This document shows positions 56,901-64,000 of a DNA stretch of 64,000 nucleotides, in pieces. How positions within the stretch are numbered: the stretch's first letter is position 1; the number at the start of each line of letters is the position of its first letter. Both the position numbers and the translations under genes were made by a program. The notes beneath the pieces are model-generated. The model ran no database searches. It had not been told where the DNA came from and saw nothing but the letters and a program-made list of their open reading frames with translations. Source of the stretch: Nematostella vectensis (taxonomy: Eukaryota > Cnidaria > Anthozoa > Actiniaria > Edwardsiidae); contig NC_064038.1 of NCBI RefSeq assembly GCF_932526225.1, positions 8,865,070 to 8,929,069 on the forward strand, read 5' to 3'.

Positions 56901-59900
56901 GTTGACAATAACTCAGGTTAGACATAGTTTGAGACAATTACAACCAGCAGGCGAATCACCTTGGGAGGGACCATACTCCACCCACCTCATCCGGCTACAA
57001 GAAGTGGTCCCTATGGAAAAATTGTCTCTTTGTAAACATTTTCTCCAACATATCTATACCTTTATTCCCCTCCCTCCTCAGAAAATCTTAGATGCAAATG
57101 CAAACTTTGGTATTTTTAAAATACCAGGCTCAGGGGAGGGATCTAGAGAACAACATAGATGCTACTGCATATATGATAAGAGACGGGACTGTCTGAGCCC
57201 AATACTTTGCCTTGACTCATGTCATGCCTAGTAACACAATTCCTTTCTTGTAGATGTTCAGTCGGTTCATTGAGCAGCGGTCTTTCGTCACTTCCCAGGA
57301 TGCACTTCTGGCGTTCTTTGATGAATGTCAAGAGAAGGTGATTGTGTTTCAAATCAGGATTATCAACAGCAAGGAAATATTTTTCACCCACACTCTTTCC
57401 CCCAATATGGCTTATCCCATTTCCTTATAATTTACCACCGTGACATTTTGGGGTCCAGTCCATGCTCACAATTTTTTTTTTCTTTTTCTCATATGTATTT
57501 CTCTTTCAGCTTGATTCGCCTAAGCCTCTCATTGAGGTAGATGAGTCTTCCACAAGGTATTGTAGTTACACCTATTTTCAAATATATGCGGTATCCCGGG
57601 CATCCAATGTTCTGTCATTCGACATACACATATGTTCGCCAACAACGTTCGTGCAAATTGCGAACAACGTAGCGTTTTCTGGTATCGTATGCAAATAATT
57701 TCCCAACAAAGAGTACTCTGCAAGTGTCTTCAAAAGACGAGTCTTGCAAATTTTGATGGTAAATTACTCTCCAGCGCAGATCTTTGCTAAAAGGCTGGAT
57801 CATGTCTTGCTCATGTCGAGGGAGGAGTTTAACAACATACTTCATGTAGTGTAATTTTAGGAACTCGATTGGGAGATCATCTCTAATATGAGAATACTTA
57901 TGACATTCACAAATTAGCCTTGCGAATGACAGAACATTGGAAACCCAGGATTCCGCATACATTTGAGAATACATGCAGTGAACCGTGAGGCAATCTTTTC
58001 AGTATTTTAACGCATTCTTTCTCTACTGTATATGTGCTGTATGTTTGATGTCATCAGTCACTAACCACAAGCCTCGGGGGCCTAAGCTACTAAGCCGCAC
58101 TAAGCCACCACTCGTGGCCACTTTCGGGCTATCTTTATATATATAATAGGCCTACCAGGCCCATGACTCAAGGGTGTGTGGGAGACCCATGTATGATAGG
58201 CCTACCAGGCCCATGACTCGAGGGTGTGTGGGAGACCCATGACCACTTTCGGGCTATCGTTATATATATATAATAGGCCTGTCAGGCCCATGACTCAAGG
58301 GTGTGTGGGAGACCCATGGCCAATTTCGGGCTATCGTTATATATATAATAGGCCTGTCAGGCCAATGACTCAAGGGTGCGTGGGAGACCCATGGCCACTT
58401 TCGGGCTATCGTTATATATATAATAGGCCTGTCAGGCCAATGACTCAAGGGTGCGTGGGAGACCCATGGCCAATTTCGGGCTATCGTTATAATATATAAT
58501 AGGCCTTTCAGGCCCATGACTCAAGGGTGTGTGGGAGACCCATGGCCACTTTCGGGCTATCGTTATATATATAATAGGCCTGTGAGGCCCATGACTCAAG
58601 GGTGTGTGGGAGACCCATGACCACTTTCGGGCTATCGTTATATATATAATAGGCCTGTCAGGCCCATGACTCGAGGGTGTGTGGGAGACCCATGGCCAAT
58701 TTCGGGCTATCGTTATAATATATAATAGGCCTGTCAGGCCAATGACTCAAGGGTGCGTGGGAGACCCATGGCCACTTTCGGGCTATCGTTATATATATAA
58801 TAGGCCTGTGAGGCCCATGACTCAAGGGTGTGTGGGAGACCCATGACCACTTTCGGGCTATCGTTATAGGCCTACCAGGCCCATAACTCAAGGGTGTGTG
58901 GGAGGGGAGCTTTCGAAATGTTGACCATTTATTTGCTAAAAACGCATCTAGAAATAATATTAATGTCGACTAAATTGCAATGCATACTTTACGCCGCACT
59001 TTGAGGTGTCCTAAAGGTGTTCCTATTATCAGGTTTTCACTACGTTATGCAAACTCGTGACTAATGGTCTATTTCAGGGGCGGACAAAGAACGTATGTGG
59101 TTACCCCGCCTGATGCTAACATAATGGACAAAGGAAAGATCTATGTGTGAGTTCAAATAGAAGTCTGCAGTAGATATCTTGCATTATATTCAAGGATATG
59201 TAAAGGCCTAATAATTAGAAAAATTAAGTAAAAATTATAATAAATATTATAATTAAGAATTCAACACATACTATTATTTTATTTATTTATTTATTATTTC
59301 GAATTGAGTGTCATCTGAGAACTCTATACTTCTATTTTAAATATTTTGCGAACTCTCACCAGCGATTTGAAACAGATAAATCGCATCTGGCTTTCGTTGT
59401 TCTAAGTCCCTGAAGCGTTTGCATTAGCCAGCACTGAAATCGTTTCCACCTATGCCGCCACTCAACAAGGCACAAAGCAATAACAAAGCACAAAATGTTA
59501 TTCCGCTAGCTTGAATAACCTAAGCCGTATAGCGATTTAACAGTTGGAAATTATTGACAACAGTCAGGCGCAGAGTGCACGTGCACCCCCCTGACGGCCA
59601 AAAAGTGGGTCATTTCCTATTAAGGAATCTTCAAATTCTATGTGTTTTTCCATATGATACCTATGGCTGCGCACCCCCCCCCCCCCCTCCCTTATCCTAG
59701 GTACGCACCTGACAGTTCGCACACCTTGTGTCTTCTTACTTTTGCTTACGTGATTTTGCTAGATACCCGACATTCCCCAAGCTGGACACGAAGCTGTTTG
59801 AGCGGGATAATCAAGCAACACCCGTGGGTCGTCCTGTTATGACACCTCCCCTGTCGCCCGTGGGAAGGAGAACTAAACAAGAGAGGGCGCAATCAATTTT

Positions 59901-62900
59901 GGTGAGAACTAGTTTTAATGTTTAATTTTAAATCAACACAACGGTAAAAAAGAATGTTGTACACCTCTGTTGTTCCTACGAAGGGCTAACACTCGAAACG
60001 TCAGTCCAACTACTCTGTTTTTCACAGAGGCGTTCAACAAACTCTTGTGTTGATTTATAGCTTGTCTAAACCACGCCTACGCAGACCATCTAGTTTTTCT
60101 ACAGCTTGTCTGTGTTCTAGTTGGTCTAGTTTCTAGTTATACCATGTTTTTCAAGTATTTTTTTCGAATTTAAAGGTTCGAAAGCAGAGGGGAACTGGAG
60201 TACGGTGGAACCCCCATTAAAACCGCATTGTCACCAGTTCACTTCCGGAGGTCCGACGGAAACCTCAACCGTTAAAAGACAAAAGAATCTATTAGAATCC
60301 GAGATATTTAACAGGCCATCCGCTCTAAATTATCAATCACATCCTCAAAGAAACTTGCAATATACACACTGCTTTCAATATTTTGAAATATTTTTTGCGT
60401 TTTCCGTTAAAAATCATCGGAGATTGTAACGCAATCGACCGGAAGTAAACTGGTGACAATGCGGCTTTACTTACCTCAGTATACAGACACATGTGTTTGA
60501 TGGTAGCGGAAATTACATACGGACACATTCTATATTTCGGACACTTTCCAGCCAAAATTTCAAATAATTCTGCCAAAGTCTATAGGTAAAACCTAAATTA
60601 TGCGGACTGAACCCTGGAGGTGGGTTATAGTATTCAGCACAAAATACCACCCCTGAATTTGCCTGGTAGACTACTCTTATAGGGGGATATTCGGAAATGT
60701 TTCATTCGCGACCATCAGGAGCCCTGTGGCGCGCAAAGGGACTAGCAGTACTGTACTGAGTTCCGCCTTTGCATGTATGAAAACAGAACCTTTCGAAAAT
60801 ATTCCCATGGTAGCGCCAGTTAGCAGTCTATCATACTGTAGGGTTGGGCGTAGATGAGAGCTCCAACCCACTTCGGGTCTGCATCCGCACTGCAAACGAT
60901 GATAGAACTTTTTTTCTTCAGAGTGCCAAGAAGAATGCTGGAAGTCCTGTCCAATGGGCGAGGTGAGCCCTCAAGAAAGACCAAACCCACTGCCTTTTTA
61001 CGATCCCGCATGTGACATTAGACATATGTTTCCATCTGACAGTTTTACTGAGACACTTTCAATCAAATATTGTTAATATATAGCATCAGACTTCAATCGT
61101 GGGTGGTTATATTTTGAAGTTTTGCAAGTAAACAGCAGAACGGTAAACAATAGCAGTGGAGTGGCAGATCTCCCTAACGTTATCAGCTCTACTCCCCTAT
61201 CGCTCAAGACTCCCTAACGTTATCAGCTCTACTCCCCTATCGCTCAAGACTCCCTAACGTTATCAGCTCTACTCCCCTATCGCTCAAGACTCCCTAACGT
61301 CATCAGCTCTACTCCCCTATCGCTCAAGACTCCCTAACGTTATCAGCTCTACTCCCCTATCGCTCAAGACTCCCTAACGTTATCAGCTCTACTCCCCTAT
61401 CGCTCAAGACTCCCTAACGTCATCAGCTCTACTCCCCTATCGCTCAAGACTCCCTAACGTTATCAGCTCTACTCCCCTATCGCTCAAGACTCCCTAACGT
61501 TATCAGCTCTACTCCCCTATCACTCAAGACTCCCTAACGTTATCAGCTCTACTCCCCTATCGCTCAAGACTCCCTAACGTTATCAGCTCTACTCCCCTAT
61601 CGCTCAAGACTCCCTAACGTTATCAGCTCTACTCCCCTATCACTCAAGACTCCCTAACGTTATCAGCTCTACTCCCCTATCACTCAAGACTCCCTAACGT
61701 TATCAGCTCTACTCCCCCATCGCTCAAGACTCCCTAACGTTATCAGCTCTACTCCCCCATCGCTCAAGACTCCCTAACGTTATCAGCTCTACTCCCCCAT
61801 CACTCAAGACTCCCTAACGTTATCAGCTCTACTCCCCTATCGCTCAAGACTCCCTAACGTTATCAGCTCTACTCCCCTATCGCTCAAGACTCCCTAACGT
61901 TATCAGCTCTACTCCCCTATCACTCAAGACTCCCTAACGTTATCAGCTCTACTCCCCTATCGCTCAAGACTCCCTAACGTTATCAGCTCTACTCCCCTAT
62001 CACTCAAGACTCCCTAACGTTATCAGCTCTACTCCCCTATCACTCAAGACTCCCTAACGTTATCAGCTCTACTCCCCTATCACTCAAGACTCCCTAACGT
62101 TATCAGCTCTACTCCCCTATCGCTCAAGACTCCCTAACGTTATCAGCTCTACTCCCCTATCACTCAAGACTCCCTAACGTCATCAGCTCTACTCCCCTAT
62201 CGCTCAAGACTCCCTAACGTCATCAGCTCTACTCCTCTATCGCTCAAGACTCCCTAACGTTATCAGCTCTACTCCCCTATCACTCAAGACTCCCTAACGT
62301 TATCAGCTCTACTCCCCTATCACTCAAGACTCCCTAACGTTATCAGCTCTACTCCCCTATCACTCAAGACTCCCTAACGTTATCAGCTCTACTCCCCTAT
62401 CACTCAAGACTCCCTAACGTTATCAGCTCTACTCCCCTATCGCTCAAGAGATGCTTCATGTTATTGGAAATATAATTCTCTCACCTTATCAAAGAATGCC
62501 AATCAACCACTCCTTTGTTGTTGTTTACAATTGAAAATCCATCGGCTTATTTGCAAGAAAACTTTAAAATAACCACCCATGATTGACGTTAAATACTATT
62601 AACGATATTTCATTGAAAACATATCATTTACTCGCTTTAGCCGATGGAAATGGATGTTTTGTGTAAATGGGTATTGTGCGGGAGCGTAAAATTGGGCGTG
62701 ATTGGCCTTCTTTAATGGACAGTAACCGTTACATACTTTCTTGTTTGAGTATAAAATAGCCTGCTAGCCGGCTCTTATTGTAGGGTATTCGAAAATGTTT
62801 TATTTTCGAATATTGGGAACCCTGTGCACGCGCGAAGGCCGAGACCCTCGGACCAGCGCACCTCGGCCCTCGCGTGCGCACAGGGTTCCCAATATTCGAA

Positions 62901-63153
62901 AATAAAACATTTCCGAATAAACCACAATAAGAGCCGGCTAGCAGGCTAAGTATAAAAATAATGCATAGATGATTTTCCTTAATTCTGTGGTGCATTGTCC
63001 AGGATAAACCGTCAAGCAAGAGAATGATTTAATCCCCGCGTGTATTCTTTCAGGTGTCTTCTAGCTGAGTGTTACAGCTTGTGGTTCATTCATCTTCCTG
63101 CTTATGTCAAATGCCATCACAACAAAGCGAAAGCTCTGCACTTCGCATACGAG
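44996..63153 (+). CDS. DENND4: DENN domain-containing protein 4 (Rab GEF), 5' part of gene
   Basis: 24 coding exons, 785 codons, frame kept at every GT..AG junction: 44996-45297, 45546-45735, 46113-46169, 46820-46889, 47238-47407, 47971-48060, 48314-48456, 49207-49273, 49392-49450, 49898-50042, 54199-54292, 54868-54949, 55175-55220, 55602-55680, 56108-56184, 56352-56419, 56680-56753, 56855-56916, 57254-57337, 57510-57556, 59078-59146, 59763-59901, 60922-60962, 63054-63153. The N-terminus has ADYFVVAGL and [20 protein letters not shown] (MABP-like); then uDENN ([30 protein letters not shown]), cDENN ([52 protein letters not shown]) and dDENN ([17 protein letters not shown]). [14 protein letters not shown] opens the PPR-like part, which runs off the window. 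DENND4 proteins and fly Crag activate Rab10 in polarized secretion. The upstream acceptor at 44975 implies a 5' non-coding exon. Confidence 0.95.
48466..48715 (+). repeat. G-rich 19-27-bp minisatellite, TCCTGGGTGGTAGGGGGG
   Basis: About 12 copies. It begins 10 bp after the donor at 48457 in a DENND4 intron, so the donor sits directly against a G-rich repeat. Confidence 0.9.
50139..53891 (+). repeat. Giant 21-bp minisatellite, GGCTGTGGTGTGCTAGGGCAA
   Basis: About 179 head-to-tail copies within one DENND4 intron (50043-54198). Only two sites vary much: TGTGCT/TAAGCT and GCAA/GCGA. The variants form a higher-order pattern; for example a 17-unit (357-bp) block at about 50595-50951 is repeated directly after it. 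Because 21 is a multiple of 3 and the unit has no stop in several frames, both strands show ORFs of over 1200 codons; these are by-products of the repeat. The plus strand is G-rich. Confidence 0.97.
54300..54867 (+). other. DENND4 intron without other features
   Basis: Only a C-rich stretch (54655-54770, CCCTACCTGTCTACC repeats). Open frames on both strands here are not exons. Confidence 0.5.
57565..57980 (-). mobile_element. Inverted-repeat element with transposase HTH fragment
   Basis: Arms of about 60 bp (TTTTCAAATATATGCGGTAT..CCAATGTTCTGTCATTCG at 57575-57622; inverted at about 57925-57975). The minus-strand frame 57974-57615 includes [27 protein letters not shown], the style of a helix-turn-helix from the N-terminus of an IS630/Tc1-related or similar transposase. 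A deletion derivative is likely. It sits just after the exon ending at 57556. Confidence 0.6.
58105..58910 (+). repeat. 75-80-bp tandem repeat with GGCCTGTCAGGCC palindrome
   Basis: Ten copies of TTTCGGGCTATCGTTATATA + TAATAGGCCTGTCAGGCC + ATGACTCAAGGGTGTGTGGG + AGACCCATGGCCA in a DENND4 intron. Units differ at C/T of GTGTGTGG, GCC(A/C) and the length of the TA run. Confidence 0.92.
59565..59715 (+). repeat. Dispersed repeat family D
   Basis: GGCGCAGAGTGCACGTGCAC..GGCCAAAAAGTGGGTCATTT..TCCATATGATACCTATGGC, then a C-run. It ends about 50 bp before exon 22 of DENND4. Confidence 0.7.
59975..60110 (-). repeat. Dispersed repeat family E
   Basis: CGAAACGTCAG..CAACTACTCTGTTT..TCACAGAGGCGTT..CTTGTGTTGATTTA is shared with 765-880 in the membrane-protein intron. 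CTAGATGGTCTGCGTAGG there appears here as CCTACGCAGACCATCTAG, on the other side of the core. Confidence 0.6.
60220..60467 (+). mobile_element. TA-flanked MITE (family A), best copy
   Basis: 248 bp between TA dinucleotides (60218-60219, 60468-60469), with about 20-bp TIRs AAACCGCATTGTCACCAGTT and, inverted, AAGCCGCATTGTCACCAGTT. The interior carries an inner inverted pair (ACTTCCGG..CCGGAAGT). In the DENND4 intron 59902-60921. Confidence 0.88.
61083..62600. mobile_element. Inverted-repeat element split by a minisatellite
   Basis: The left arm (61090-61168: CAATCGTGGGTGGTTATATT..TGAAGTTTTGCAAGTAAACA..AACAATAGCAGTGGAGTGGC) is the diverged reverse complement of the right arm (62497-62590: CAACCACTCCTTTGTTG..TTGCAAGAAAACTTTAAAAT..AACCACCCATGATTG). 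The 40-bp array fills the space between. Confidence 0.65.
61171..62450 (+). repeat. 40-bp minisatellite, 32 copies
   Basis: TCCCTAACGTTATCAGCTCT + ACTCCCCTATCGCTCAAGAC, exactly 40 bp, 32 units in a row, very little variation (GTTATC/GTCATC, CGCTC/CACTC, CCCCTAT/CCCCCAT). In the DENND4 intron 60963-63053. Confidence 0.97.
62757..62948. repeat. 192-bp near-perfect palindrome
   Basis: TAGCCTGCTAGCCGGCTCTT at 62757 is mirrored by AAGAGCCGGCTAGCAGGCTA ending 62948. Most positions in between pair, including ATTCGAAAATAAAACATTT and CAGGGTTCCCAATATTCG. The loop is CCGAGACCCTCGGACC-like. No ORF. It would extrude as a hairpin; probably a foldback MITE. Confidence 0.85.
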
Positions 63154-63164
63154 GTAGGAGTCAA

Positions 63165-64000
63165 AATCGCTTGTCTAACAGGGACGCGGTGTGGCAATAT
63201 CGCCTGTTTCTGCCTGTACAAGACATGACGAGATCGCTTGTCTAATTGGGTCTTGTTATACTAGACATGACAAAATCGCTAGTCTTATTGTACAAGACAT
63301 GACGAGATCGCTTGTCTAATTGGGTCTTGTTATACTAGACATGACAAGATCGGTTGTCTTATTGTACGAGACATGACGAGATCGCTTGTCTAATTGGGTC
63401 TTGTTATACTAGACATGACAAGATCGCTTGTCTTATTGTACGAGACATGACGAGATCGCTTGTCTAACAGGGTCTTGTTATACTAGACATGACAAGATCG
63501 GTTGTCTTATTGTACGAGACATGACGAGATCGCTTGTCTAACAGGGTCTTGTTATACTAGACATGACAAGATCGGTTGTCTTATTGTACGAGACATGACG
63601 AGATCGCTTTTCTAATTGGGTCTTGCTATACTAGACATGACAAGATCGGTTGTCTTATTGTACGAGACATGACGAGATCGCTTGTCTAACAGGGTCTTGT
63701 TATACTAGACATGACGAGATTGGTTGTTTTATTGTACGAGACATGACGAGATCGCTTGTTTTTTTTTTGTACAAGACATGACGAGATCGCTTGTCTAATT
63801 GGGTCTTGTTATACTAGACATGACGAGATCGCTAGTCTTATTGTACAAGACATGACGAGATCGCCTGTCTAATTGGATCTTCCTGTACGAGACATGTCGA
63901 GATCGCCTGTCTAATCGGATCTTCCTCTACGAGACATGTCGAGATCGCCTGTCGATCGCCTGTCTAATCGGATCTTCCTGTATGAAACATGTCGAGATCG
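63165..64000 (+). repeat. 36/72-bp tandem repeat running off the window
   Basis: Alternating half units GACATGACGAGATCGCTTGT + CTAATTGGGTCTTGTTATAC and TAGACATGACAAGATCGGTT + GTCTTATTGTACGA, so a 72-bp dimer of two 36-bp halves. Starts 12 bp after the donor of the last visible DENND4 exon (63154) and continues past 64000. Confidence 0.9.

Noticed and set aside
61171-62450. Regular 40-bp repeats resembling a CRISPR array
   Set aside because: Units are contiguous with no unique spacers, and the locus is an intron of an animal gene.

Overview
The window looks like animal nuclear DNA. It has spliced genes with GT..AG introns, animal-specific families (DEG/ENaC channel, rhodopsin-like GPCR, DENND4, TFIIA large subunit) and many eukaryotic transposons. 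The short introns, the DEG/ENaC and GPCR types, the abundant small inverted-repeat elements and the hammerhead-bearing tandem repeat fit a cnidarian, probably an anthozoan such as a sea anemone. That placement is inference; the species is not proven.

Layout. 433-3555 (+): last three exons of a single-pass membrane protein whose tail carries six NPxY/F and three YxxP motifs. 5267-8550 (-): a complete five-exon DEG/ENaC-type channel, rebuilt here exon by exon. 10904-17455 (-): a nine-exon TFIIA alpha/beta gene (GTF2A1) with several minisatellites in its introns. It is head-to-head with 17914-18579 (+), an intronless gene for a predicted myristoylated two-TM protein; the shared 458-bp promoter has two ZNF143/Staf-like sites. 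39113-40099 (+): a rhodopsin-like GPCR in one coding exon. 42498-42598 (-): a lone EGF-like exon. 44996-63153 (+): 24 coding exons (785 codons, reading frame kept across every junction) of a DENND4 Rab exchange factor that runs off the right edge.

From about 19.9 to 37.6 kb lies a nested transposon cluster whose order can be read from target-site duplications. An old dispersed repeat took a 5'-truncated LINE (27356-34587, imperfect 18-bp duplication). It also took a 7110-bp foldback element (20010-27119) flanked by perfect 9-bp repeats, with an empty paralogous site near 36801. The LINE was split by a 3616-bp DNA transposon (5-bp duplication). The foldback arms later received a 373-bp solo LTR (5-bp duplication) and a 2.9-copy tandem array of 354-bp units. 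Each full unit carries a hammerhead ribozyme on the minus strand, so the array has the form of an animal retrozyme. This array is the most notable feature of the window.

The DENND4 introns hold large minisatellites. One is a 3.75-kb array of about 179 copies of a 21-bp unit; more than 30 copies contain a splice-donor-like GTAAGC in the sense direction. Another is 32 copies of a 40-bp unit set inside the arms of an inverted-repeat element. Other intron tracts hold 75-80-bp and 36/72-bp repeats and a near-perfect 192-bp palindrome.
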